A program made the translations under genes and the position numbers. From NCBI RefSeq assembly GCF_001949145.1, contig NW_019091562.1, forward strand, positions 47,030 through 111,029: a stretch of 64,000 bases of DNA, read 5' to 3'. The notes beneath the pieces are model-generated. The model did no database searches, was not told the DNA's origin, and was given only the letters and a program-made list of their open reading frames with translations. Below, one piece after another: positions 38,501-50,020 of this stretch (position 1 is the first letter of the stretch; every line of letters begins with the position of its first letter). Source of the stretch: Acanthaster planci. Lineage: Eukaryota; Echinodermata; Asteroidea; Valvatida; Acanthasteridae.

Positions 38501-41500
38501 CCCTGGTGCTTTAATCATACTGTCTGTAGACAAAGAAATGACTAGTAGATTAGTTATTTCAGTTGTTAAAAGGTACACGGATTTCTTTTATTATCATTGT
38601 TGTTCGGTTTCTACCATTAAACTAAATGTAAAATTGCTAGTCCCCCCCTCACTGGAGGTTGGCCCCTTGTGGGTTGCTGTTACAGTATGCAAGCTGAGAC
38701 CTCTCAACATGCTCAAGGGTTTCCTCCAACCCATTCCCCAATCTGCCTGCGTGTTCCAACTCACTCAATATGAGGTAAGCCAATGTGTTTGTAGTGCTTC
38801 CAAGCATCCAAGAATGCATCAGCCAGTCGGTAGTTAGGCGTGTAATACTGCAGAACCTTGAACAAGTAGGGATCTTGCCGACACCTTTAAAATCCAGGCA
38901 AAGATATCAGAAAAACATCGCAGGTACAGCAGCACGTATGGCAATATCTAACTGACTGAATATTCCTTCAAATATCCAGATGTTGTTTCCATTACTGCAA
39001 AACTTTGCCACAATGTGAGTGTGACTAGAGATGATATTTCTCTTCAGAATGGCCAATTTCGGAAAGTCTCAGCTTTTCTGTTAACCACTGGAACTGTTAC
39101 TCTAAGAACATTTTTGTCCAGCAGCGGTACAATGCAGTGGATGCCAGTTAGAGGATAAATGTTTGTCAAAATGTTGGCTGTCAATTTAAGAAAAACTGTA
39201 ACCACATATACATTTACTAGATAAACTCGTACTGAAACTGAAAAACTTTCAACGGCACCATAAACTTCCCCATTTCATTTCTCTGTGCACAAACAAAGGG
39301 GTACGTTGAGCTTATATTGTTCAGGTCAGTTTGGAAATGGGAATCTCACGACTTCTAAATGAATGAGTCATTTTTAATATATGAACACTGATTTTTTCTA
39401 AAACTGACACAACAATCTGTGTTACTTTCCTTTATCAAAGTCACAAAGTTAAGACCGTTTACAAAATGCCCTATCCTACACCTAACAGAATGATTCATAC
39501 CCACATGCAAATTTGCACTTACTTATTTAGAAGTTCCCTCTCGGCTTTATGGTTGAAGCTTAGATAGCCCAGTGAAATGGCTGCACACCCCCTGACTTGC
39601 TCGTCTTCTGACAGCATGTACTTACACAGCAGGCTTATGGCATCTATGGAAATGATGGCAGCCGGCACTCCTGTGGATATCAAGCAAGTAATCTGAAAAC
39701 ATTTAATACCAAGCGGCCTATCCGTGCTCAAATCAAGCCTGGTCTCCCACTGACGTTGGACATGTTCGTGGACCCTGACAAACTCAGAGTTGAGCGAACT
39801 TATCACGGGTGGTCGGCCAGGTCTAATTCCTGCCAGGACCACTCAGGGACAAGTCTACCAGGTTTGGTGATATTGCCGGTTTTAAAAACAGCCATACACC
39901 CCAGTAGGTATAGCACAGCACAGTGGAGAGAGAGGATTTCAAGTCACAGTTCCTTCTTTGATCACATTATTACTAGAGCCTGCAGGGTTTTCGAACGTTA
40001 CAAAAATAAAATCAACCAGTGGATGATGAATGGTTTCTCACGGGATATGTTCTGTGTTGAATAGAGCCCACTCATATTACGCTGGCAATCTTAGGTTAAC
40101 AGAAAACTACCGGTATTTTACAGTATTCATCAATTCAGAACACAAACCTCACAAGCATTTTGAAGAATTTTCACAAATCTTTGAAATGAAAAATACACAG
40201 GAAAAAACAAAACTTTGGGCTACAAAGAAATTTGAAGTGGCAAATGACCTGCTCTGGTGTGAGCCAGCCTGGCAATGCAGTCTGCGGCCAGCGACTGGAT
40301 GTACTCACTCTTGGAGCTCTCCAAGAGGTCGACGATAAGCTTAATACCCACTGCTGACGATGAGGCCTGCTCCTCATCTGGTATGATGCGAGCAAGCACG
40401 ACAACCTGAAAGATGCCGAAAACATGTGTTACTTAAAACCCTCCTATGGTTTAACAGCACAAATATGTACAAATGCTAACAGTCACTCTTTTGCATGTGT
40501 TTTCTATATGGAACAAGAGGGCATGTGGCCAAGTGGTTAGGTTTGTGGCTTCCAATCATAGGGTTGGAGGTTCGAACCCAGCTGCTGGCAGTATGTTGTG
40601 GCCCTTGGCAAGCCTCTTCACTCCTGCTTGCCTCTCTCCACCCAGGAGTATAAATGGGTACCAACATTGGCTAGGGAAGCAACCTGCGATGGACTGGCAT
40701 CCCATCCAATGGGGGAAATACAAATATTCTCAGTCATTTCATGCCAAGGAAACCGGAGATAAACACCGGCCTGATGAGCCTAATTGGCTCGGACCAGACT
40801 TGCTTTTCTATATATGGAACACAAATATGCACAGGTTCAATGTGTAGCATAGAATGGCACAGGCTCTGTTCCCTGTCACAACATCACAGTTGGTTTACTG
40901 CACAATTAAGCACAAAAATGCAATCTGATATTCCTGTGAGACAGGAGTGCAGTGCACAATATGACACTGCTAAGCATCTTTGTGCTGCTTACCACCTGAC
41001 CCAAGAGTGACTTCAGCACAGGAGGTTATCATTAAAGGCCTTGCATGAAAGGTTGGATGAAAAGCCACTGTAACATATGCCACACATTATACATGGCATT
41101 TCAACTGATTTTAAGAGAGGGCATTAACAATTCTCTTGGGAGCTCTCTGTTTTGGGTTGCCTTGAAGTCATTTTGAGCTTTTGCAGAGCCATATACCTTT
41201 TGCCCAAGGGCACAACCCTGACCTTAGCTCATAGGTTATGAAGCCCAACTACACCTACTACATGTATACCATGCTCTGCAAGACTGAAATTCTCCCGGAA
41301 ACCCTGACCTTAGATCACAGGTTATGAAGCCCAACTACATGTAGGCCTTACACCTGTATTAGACCTTTCTCTGCAAGATTGGCATTTGAACCAGAAACCA
41401 TTACCTGAAATGCAGCACAGCACCTGTAGAACTCGTTGTCAGACTCAAGGAAGGGAACAAAGCAGTGGTAACGCACACCGCCCGAGTCGGCGATCTCGTG

Positions 41501-44500
41501 CTGCTGCGTGGTGCTGTTGAAGGCAAAGGCGGCCAAGGCAGAGCCAGCCAGCAATCGCACCAGATCATCTCTGGAGTACAGGAGACGAAGTATGTGCACG
41601 TAATTGAAGTCCACATTGTCCGCTATGTCATTCATGACTTCCATGTTGCCTAGACGTTTCAAAAGGAACAACATCATAACATCAATTTACATGTATATTT
41701 GGCAAACAAACCAAGAGGCTACACGTAAGTGCAAGCCAATGACTAATTTCTTCCTGTAAAAATGCAACATAGAAGCCTTAGATTGAAGAAAGTGGAATGA
41801 TAGCTTTTGTTTCGACTCTGCCAGAGCTGAAACGGAAGGATTGAGCTCTTCTAAATTTTAGCTCTTGTACATTTGAAGGGTTTAAAATCTAGATTAAACA
41901 GTCTAATCCAGGTAACTAACCTCAAAAATTAGTAACAGTGAAATGAAACTAAAATTGAAACTTCACAGAGAAAAAAATGCTTGCTTGTACAATATAATAG
42001 TGCTTCCAATTACCTGTGCAGTCACAGTTTGCACATACATGTACATGTACGTGTGCATGTATGTGTATCAATTTGCAGAAATAACTTGATTGATAACTTT
42101 CTCATGGGTTGGACAACAGAGAGTTATTGACAACAACATGATGAAAAGTAGTTTGAGAAATAACAAAAATCTGAGTGCAAATTTCTGTGAAAACTTCGGT
42201 CAAAATGAATTACGACTTACGGTAATCAAAACAAGGCGGTCTGCTTTTGAATGGAATAACCTTGCCATTGCCAGCAGGCAATTCAGTTCAGCATGAAATT
42301 GGTTTGTGTAATGAAATCCAGTCAGTTTGAAGTTAAGTCTAACCATGCTCGAACCTCCTTTTTTATTTCATCAGGTGAGGCACCACAGGTTTGTAACACA
42401 ATCCGATTAGGGCAGACATGGCAGACAGCACTGTTGTGTAGTTAACCATCAAATACAGATTACAACAGCCACTGCATACAGAAGTCCTTTTGTTTGCCAT
42501 CTTACTCAAAACCGACCGTATCTAAATGAAATTTCCTGTTGCTGGATTTTGTTACACTAGATATGATTAGGGATAAATGAAGTTTGTTTCCAAACCTTTT
42601 TGTACTACAACCTACTGTACTGCAGCGTGTGCCAGCATTCCTTGTACTGTCACACGCCGTCACTAATCTGCATCCAGTGGTAGTGCTGGAGTAAGAGGAG
42701 TGGTGGGGTCATTACATAACCCTGTGTCCCTGCTCTTTGTGGATCAAGAGCTCTCCAGGAGAGACAAGTTGGCCAGAGTAAACAAAAAACCCAGCCATAA
42801 ATTTATTAGGCTCAGTAGGGCCCTTCCTATCATGTGTGGGAAAAAACAGACTTTGCCCGAGCCCTTTCATTGCACACTCCACGCAAGACAGTGACATTAA
42901 AAAGTCATTAGTCAAGATAAAGAGTATTATCTCAATTTGTTTTCTCTAGAATGGTAAGCTACATGTACATTGTACCTGTACATCATGGAGCTATAAAACT
43001 GTACACATCTGCAGAAGGTATGAAATGCCAACACAGCTGCTTTCCCACACAAACAGCAAAATATACATATATGTCTGGCATGGGGTTATAAATTCATCCT
43101 ACAGACCAACATGGAGCAACAACTTCAAATAACACAATTTTAAAAAAAATTATGACAGACTTTTTGCTGTGTGTTTAAAAAAAAAATCAAATAATTTTCC
43201 TCTGACGCAGCACATAAGTTTGGAGTGATCTGGAAAGAAGCAAGCACTCATATGTTACTGGATACCAATGACAATTGAGGTTCTCTGTTCAACATGTTCA
43301 ATGCACATGTACGCACAGTTATTTAGATGTCTTTTCATTCTCCGACCCGGGGTAATAACATTGTATGTAATAAGTTCTTCCATTTTTTTATTTTCATTCT
43401 GCCCTTCAGTGCTACTACATGTAAATTTCATTCATATGTTTGCAGTCAAATTAATAAAAATGCTTTAGACTAACTCCGAAAGCAAACCCCCACATCAGTG
43501 GGCCCTGAAATGATACAACGTTGGGCAAAGTTAACTGTTTACTCAAATTTAGACAACATGCATGCCAACATGTGGATATCTATCGTAAAGTGTGGATAAC
43601 CCACATATATCAATAACAAAAAGAGTAGTGATTGGTCTTGTTATCTTATCACACGTCAAGGACAAAGCCAGACAAGTCAGTGTGTTATGCAAACTGACGT
43701 AAGGACACTTCCAGCAAACAGTTGAATCACAGAAATTTCTGACACTACCACCAGCTAAGATGTGATAACATCCTAAAAAGCAATACCAAAGGGACAATTT
43801 TATCACTTTACATGGATACCAACTGACATGGACCAGTACACACTGTCAATTACCAAATCAGTTCTGATTCTCAGATGAAGTAACCATGAAAAAAACCCAG
43901 AAGATTACAATTTTGGGGTTTCCCTCCAATCTTTTCATTTTTTTCAGTTACTAAAGTTTACAACCTTTTCAAATGTTGGGCAACTCAAAAATTTACTACT
44001 ACATGTGCACCACATGTATAACCATACATGTACATGTAGTTTGACCAATATTGCCTGAAAAAATTGGCGGATGGTTGGACTGTCCGTGGCAGAAGTTATC
44101 CCTTTAGAGCCACGCCTTTGGGCATGTCTGCATCGCTGATTATCAATAGCCTTTTTTGTAAATGCAGCAAAGAGAGAACCACTGGCATATATGTAAGCAT
44201 AGACACTGTACAAGATGGCAGACATTATGAACAGAACCAGAGATACAACCAACGACAAAAGGCAAGTTACAATGGCAAAATATATATGTCTAGTTTGACT
44301 GGTGTTGTTTGAGGGGGACCACAATGCAGCTGCATGCATTGGTAAGAAGCCATTGAAGGGTGGGCAAACCAGGGTTCCAGCCCAAACTTCCCAACCACTG
44401 TACTGGAATTTTGGAAATACAATAGAACGTTCTGCAGCCACAAAAATCTGCTAATTTACATGTACATCAAACTTCAACGAGTGTGATATTACCGGTCAAC

Positions 44501-47175
44501 TGACAGATTTTTTTGAATATCACTAAGGTCTGATGACAAATTTCCAAATTCATTTCAGGAATTGTGAGCTGTGTTCTGAGCTAGTTATCTGGAAGGAAAC
44601 TCGCACAAACAAATCTTGAGCAGCTTTAGCTAAACTTGATCAAAATGTCATGCTGAACAATATCAGAGTGCTCAGAAACATTCCAGAACCACAAGAGTTA
44701 TCAAAAGCAACATTTTAAGCCACAGAAATATACCCTGAGTTGCCCTCAGATTAAAAAACAGTACATGTACATGTATGGTACAAGTCTCATCATAATGTAG
44801 TACAATGCATGAGGTTAACCCTAACCCCCTCGGGTGTGTGGAAAATCATATTAAAATTGGAGGATTGAGGACTGTTAGGGTTAATTAAGGACAGTCTTAA
44901 CATGTAGGATACCTACCAACGGAGCAACAGCCTAAGGTTAATGCTGATTCCACTCGGACGAGTTCATTTCTGGAGTGTACCATCAGTGCCACCAGGTAGC
45001 GGATTCCTCGCGAGTTCAGCACCATCTCTTGATTCTCCCTGTGGGGCTTGTACCCAATTCCCACACACAGGTGGCGCAGGGCACGTATGGCGCTCAGGAC
45101 GATGTGCTCCTTGGGTGAACGCAGCAGTCGAACCAGGGGCTGAACGCCATTGGCCTGGGCGATGGTGTTCTGCTTGTTGTGGGGTCCCTGGGCCAGCACG
45201 GCCAGCCCCTCTGCCCCGATGAAGTGCAGGACGTCATACTCCACCTGGGCATTCAGGAAGTCGATGAGGAGGTTGACACCAATCATGCCCGCCATGGTGC
45301 GCCGCTCGTCCACGTCCTCCCCGGCCAGGGCCCACAGAGCGCCAGCCGTGCAGACCTGCACCTTTGGGGCGCTGCTCCTCTTCAGGAGGGTCATCAGTGG
45401 GATGACGCCACCCTCCTCCAGGATGATCTTCTGGGTGTGAGGGTTGTCTTTAGCCAGGCAGTGGATAGCGCTGATGGCATTCAGCTGCAGTTCTCTGTTC
45501 TTGGTGCTGGCGAGGGTGATCAGGGCCGACGAGCCCCCCTCATCGACAAAGCTGTCCTGGTTCTGCTTCTCCTCCTGAACGATCTTTTGCACCGCTGTGG
45601 TGAGAGATACAAGGAGGGCCTTGAGCTGCTTGGACTCTTTGGACAGGCAGGAGTCAAACAGACTGACGAGCGCTACCATGGAGCCACTGGTGCCCCCGAT
45701 AGTCTGTCTGTGTTCAGCGCTTGCGGCTGCAATCTCCGAGAGCGTATCCGTCACCTGGACCAAGATATCCTGATCACTGTTGGTCTGCCAGATTTTGATG
45801 AGGGCTGTGATGGCTCCATTCCTCACCAGTGGGTCAACATACTCCTGGACTCTGGAGAGGTGGCAAAGCATCGAGGCGCCAGCCAAGATTAGCTCCCTAG
45901 AGTCGCTCTTGAAAAGTTCCAGAGATGTCGGTATGCCACCGTGCTTGATGATCTGTTCCTTGACCGTTTGCGACTGGATGATGTTGAGCAGCAAAGTGTA
46001 CATGTAGTGTTTGGCCCTGTCCGAGACCATGGTCTTCATGATCTTCATGGTGGCCTGGACACCTTGGTTTTCCACGATGGCTTCCCAGTTTGGGCTAAGT
46101 GTGCCATCCGGTCCCGGCTCCGTCAGCTGAACCAGCATCCTGCCGGCCGACTCGGCCTCCTCATCCGAGTCGGATGCAGCAAACTTGATTAGCTTGGTCC
46201 AGACCGGCAAGTCCTTGTGGTCCAGCTTGATGAAGTATTCCATGATCTCTACGTACATCTTGAGGCAAGCCAGCTCGACGGCGCTCAGGTTCTGCTGGTT
46301 GACGTAGCGGAGGTCAGAGCCCAGCTCCACCAGGCAGCGGACTGTGTCCAGCTTGCCACTCTCCACAGCCAGCAGTAGCGGAGTCATGAGCCGGTCATCA
46401 TTGGTTGGGAACTCCAGTTGGTCCTCGCTGGCGGCCACAAAGCGCTGGATGGACTTAATGTAGCCGTGGAAGGCTGCATTGTGAATGTGGCTCCAGCCAC
46501 GCTCGTCAAGGTCATTCATGATGGCCCGCTCCTTGGCGAACTCGTCTTTATCTGATTCACGTCGCTGTCCTCTGAAAAACAACAGCAACAAGAACATGAC
46601 ATTTAACATATTCAAGCAAAGGGTGTGAAAAGTAACAATGGAATGATGTAGTAAGCGTCAGTTGCTTATGGTTTTTATACAGTAGCTTAGAAGATACTAC
46701 AAAATACATCCATCTCAATTCAGAGTGGTCCATAGTTCCTCCGCACAACTGATAGATGTTGTCATTTTTGCAGCCATCATATCTGTGCAGTTATTAAGAT
46801 TGCGATGGTAGGAGTTCCTTACACAGACATCACTCATTTTTCCCTAGTGGTGTATCAATATCAGCCATCAGAAGTGATAACGTGCCCTAAAATGTCAAAT
46901 TTTAGCAGAGCAAATATGGGACTGGGAGTGTTTACAAAGAAAATACTTGGAATTTTTAGACCAGTCCCGTAGAGTTTGTGCATGTGAGATTGACAATAAG
47001 CATGATAAAACACTCTCCATTTCTGCAACACTTCAGACTCAGGTCAACTTCAAAATATCACTTATCAGGCCAATCCAAAAAATAGCGATTAGCGCCGTAC
47101 CAGAGGCAAGATTACAGTGGGCAATAACAGGTTGTGATTAATGTGACAAACATTTACATACCCAAACAACGCCAT
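32558..47175 (-). CDS. ANKAR: Ankyrin and armadillo repeat protein, ANKAR-like, 8 exons
   Basis: Coding exons 5' to 3': 47175-47162, 46571-44917, 41649-41405, 40405-40249, 39670-39523, 38884-38765, 37653-37583, 32823-32558. All introns are GT...AG and phases join cleanly to 2676 nt, or 891 aa. The start ATG is in good context (AAAGCCATGG), and an in-frame TGA lies 15 nt upstream. About three ankyrin repeats span residues 25-125 (GWSHIHNAAFHGY, TPLLLAVESGKLDTVRCL). A long armadillo superhelix follows, from about 150 to 740, with repeats such as ALWALAGEDVDERR, GVQPLVRLLRSPKEHIVLSA and ALTLGCCSVG. The last 90 residues are Ser/His/Gln-rich and probably disordered. The ankyrin-then-armadillo order is that of vertebrate ANKAR, which is longer (about 1,430 aa). 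No enzymatic motif is seen; such proteins usually scaffold others. An ARMC3-type or other paralogue is the main alternative. Confidence 0.85.
33751..34017. mobile_element. TA-flanked foldback MITE, TGTGACCCACT family, copy 2
   Basis: Second copy of the element at 14217-14471, with the same ends (TGTGACCCACTTTGTGAAAA, and reverse-complemented TGTGACCCACTCCGTGAAAA) and the same interior, including CCAAACTGAGTGATA and TTTGCTCTTT.CAATACAAAT. TA flanks both ends (33749-33750 and 34018-34019). It carries a small insertion of about 12 bp relative to copy 1. It lies in the last intron of the ANKAR-like gene. Confidence 0.8.
35424..35671. mobile_element. Foldback MITE-like element
   Basis: The left arm (35424-35465) and right arm (35631-35671) are inverted repeats of about 40 bp: CCTGAGACGAAGCTAACGTT (left, reverse-complemented) against CCTGAGACGGAGGCGAAGTT (right), followed by GAATATCGGAAAACG against GAGTATTGGAAAACG. 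No coding capacity. It lies in the last intron of the ANKAR-like gene. Confidence 0.6.
37171..37210 (+). repeat. 20 bp tandem duplication
   Basis: GCATGCTCAGAACTATCCGT is followed directly by the same 20 bases with a final G. It is a perfect head-to-tail duplication of 19 of 20 bases in the last intron of the ANKAR-like gene, about 440 bp from exon 7. No function is apparent. Confidence 0.8.
40501..40821 (+). mobile_element. tRNA-derived SINE with target-site duplication
   Basis: The body is about 40516-40804. It opens with pol III promoter boxes: an A box TGGCCAAGTGG at 40526-40536 and a perfect B box GGTTCGAACCC at 40569-40579, start to start 43 bp apart, as in a tRNA. A longer non-tRNA body follows, containing GATGGACTGGCATCCCATCC and GGAAACCGGAGATAAACACC. 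The insertion is flanked by TTTCTATATGGAACA (40501-40515) and TTTCTATATATGGAACA (40805-40821), a target-site duplication with one TA indel. It lies in the 1.0 kb ANKAR-like intron between exons 3 and 4, antisense to the gene. Confidence 0.85.
41214..41339 (+). repeat. Imperfect direct repeat of about 40 bp
   Basis: AACCCTGACCTTAGCTCATA (41214 on) recurs at 41300 as AACCCTGACCTTAGATCACA. Both copies continue with GGTTATGAAGCCCAACTAC. The two copies are separated by about 46 bp. The pair ends about 65 bp from the 3' edge of ANKAR-like exon 3 (41405), inside the intron. Confidence 0.75.
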
Positions 47176-50020
47176 GGCTTTAAACTCTCTTCAGATTTTC
47201 AAACAAGAATGTAGATATCGGAACAGCAGGACTCCATAACCGCGAAAAATTCTGTAGGCCCTGACCCTACTTGAATTGCCAGCACCATGCCTACATGCAG
47301 TACACCATGATGCACGCGTGTACAGTCAACCATCGGCCATATCAACGACGGCCTTCCACGCGCCGAGAGCAAGGATACAACTCTTTCATTAAAATCCATA
47401 TCCTTTTCAAAAGGCTACAGCAAAGGCACAACACACAACGCAACAAATTTCATGACTTACCAAATCAATTATTCAGGCTGGGTGATTAAGGAACCCATCC
47501 GATCGATTTTCGCGAGTCTTGTGGCCCACTCGTTGCAGCCCCAGACGGGATCATCCTGCACTCACTACTCGCGCTGTATGTATATATGCGTCCAATCCGA
47601 AAGTGGATTATGTTAATGTAACTCCGCCCTCTCGTGGTAACGAGAGATATAGTCCCCAGTATCTATACAGGCACATAGAAGGGTATTCAGTGTACGTGTA
47701 CGGGGAACAGACTAGATACCCATCAAAGTGACACATCGGCGTCTCATAGAAACGGAACCTGTCATTAGGGGAAACGTACATACAGGAACGACCGGTGGCG
47801 TGTCTATAATTAATGGTGTTGACACTACTCTTTTCCTCCGATAAATAATTCGTTGAAAAATTTGTTTCGAACTACTTTCATGGAGATAACATTCTGTGAG
47901 GAAGGTTGATCAGGTTGAGTAATAATTAAGAACTGGATGACCCTTTGTATTTTGTTTTTAAACATCAACGCATAACCATAAGTGGTGATGTAAAAATCTT
48001 TCAAACGTCTTTTTTAATCTTTTCAGATTTTTGTTGTAATTTTTTGTATCATGACATCTATTTATGGCAGATGAATCACTGAATTTAGCCACTTTTATTT
48101 CATAACCATTGTCACAACTATGACACTAATAGTAGGCCTACTGCTAACTTATTTTTTGAGGGTGTGTTTAAATTTCTGATTAGAAAAATAAGTTAGCAAT
48201 TCTTATTAGAAACGTCAATTACTCTTACATGGTACAAATACGTCTATTTATATTACATAATTAGTATTTCAAGAGTCCCCCCAGACGTTTCCATTCAAGG
48301 TCACTTTTGATATCCCCCCCGGAAAATTATCCTTTCATTTGATAGGTCTGTTTAACTTGCTCTATTTTAACCCAGCTGTGAATGTCTAATCCCCCATTTC
48401 TTCATAAACTGTATACCCCTTAAACATTACCTGTACAGTGCATGCCTTGAGAATAGTCAACTTGTCCTCTGCCTGCAGCCATTGTACGACTGCAGTTGCC
48501 ATAGGGCGCCCTCAACACCTCTACACGGTATACTGGTGATGTGTTTTATCAGATTCGGATTGCTTGTAACGCTGACCACTGACGGAGCTAGAAAAATGTT
48601 TTGATTGAAGCCAGGGGCGGTTCCAGGGGGCGTGGAGGGTGCACGCCCCTTTTTCACCCCCCCCCAAATTAATAAATAAATAAACTGAGAAGAAAGAGGG
48701 GGTGGGATCCAGCTGCATAAATGTAGCAAAAGTATTAAAAAACAGTTTTGCTTCCGGTTACCTAACCTCCCTAAATTTTATGGCCGCAACCCTAAAAATT
48801 TTAGTCTACGCCCCCCTTTTGGAAAATCCTGGATCCACCCATGATGGCTCGATGCGCTGACTCAGCAAACGTGTTCCACATGGTTCAATGCAAAGAAACC
48901 GATAACAGCCTGGGACACAAGGGAACAGAGATACTGGTATAACGTGAAACCCGAAAGACAGGTCACTACACAAAATTCTCACTGTGATTTTTTACATTAA
49001 CATAGGGTTAGGATTGTCTTATTATTCAAACAAATTTTGTATATCTGGTTTGAAATATCCACGGTGAAAAAAGTGTAAAGATCACAAGAAAAGGGAGTAT
49101 TTGGAGAAGTTTTTTGATTCCACAAAAAATGTTTTAGTGTGACGTCAAGGCATGTGCATGCATATGACATTTGTACGCAAATTTTGTGTACAAATTAAAC
49201 CGGGGGGTTATAATATCGCTTTCTTCAATAAATCCTTTTTGGATCTCCCAAAGAAGAGGTCACCCTTCCTGCCACTTTTAAAAGGCATTCTGACGCGCAG
49301 CGGATGTGAGTTATATCATCAGGCAACATTATGGGTACTGGCCGAAGAATTATTGTTGCTGTTTAATACGGCAAAAATAATTTGGTCAAGGTTGTAAATA
49401 TGACTCACATTAATCCATAAGGCTTTTCCGGGGTACTTAAAAAAATCACTGGAAATAACAACAAAAATACGCCCTTTATTGTATGTTTTTATACAATCGT
49501 TTTTATTACATATCACCCCTAACAAGAAAAAGTCGATGTGGGAGGAAACTTTCTCTCCATTCGTCATTTAGATCCTCCAAAACTATTATCAACTTTAACC
49601 CGTGCGCCCACCCTATATCTGCTTCTATTCAGGAACCGAAGCTTTAAAATAAAGTGAACCAATAGGCCCATTTTCCATCTGGACTAGGCACCCATATATT
49701 CTTTGGTCAGTTTAAGTTGCGCAGTAGAGTAAGTACATGTGGCATGGAAGTAATTCGGGAGCCTCATCCTATAGGGTACCTATTTCCTGGTGGTCCTACT
49801 CGAGGTTTTATTCTCCACGACCTTTCAACAATATTTTGTCCACAAAGTAATGGCTGGAAAAGTGAGAAGTATGTATATATAAACAGTCAAAGGAAAGCTA
49901 TAATGAAACAGATGGAAACCGTGAAAACAACCTTTTTATACATAATTCGCTTCAACGATCGGCTAATTAAATTCATGATAAGATTCACCACGATAACCGA
50001 ACAGATCAGCGCGACCGTTT
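47176..50020. other. Intergenic region between the ANKAR-like start and the GPx-like stop
   Basis: This holds the promoter and 5' UTR of the ANKAR-like gene and the 3' UTR of the GPx-like gene. CpG words (CGCGCCGAGAGC, CGATTTTCGCGAG) cluster at about 47330-47570 and mark the likely ANKAR-like promoter. A MITE-like element lies at 48613-48841. No other gene is supported. Confidence 0.45.
48613..48841. mobile_element. Possible MITE with GGGYGGWTCCAGG ends
   Basis: The left end contains GGGGCGGTTCCAGGGGGCG. The right end, reverse-complemented, contains GGGTGGATCCAGGATTTTCC and then GGGGGGCGTAG. The short inverted repeat (GGGYGGWTCCAGG) bounds about 230 bp with C-rich and AAAT-rich parts. A similar word, GGGCGGATCCTGG, occurs at about 57604. 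No coding capacity. Confidence 0.45.

Noticed and set aside
40521-40595. Possible tRNA gene
   Set aside because: The A and B boxes are present, but the sequence continues into a SINE body, is flanked by a target-site duplication, and does not form a clear cloverleaf acceptor stem.
43944-44441. 165-codon minus-strand frame with hydrophobic stretches
   Set aside because: It is in an ANKAR-like intron, has no splice partner in phase, and its composition is that of the surrounding AT-rich DNA.
45179-45892. 237-codon open frame on the plus strand
   Set aside because: It is the antisense shadow of the large GC-rich ANKAR-like exon, whose minus-strand product has clear ankyrin and armadillo repeats.
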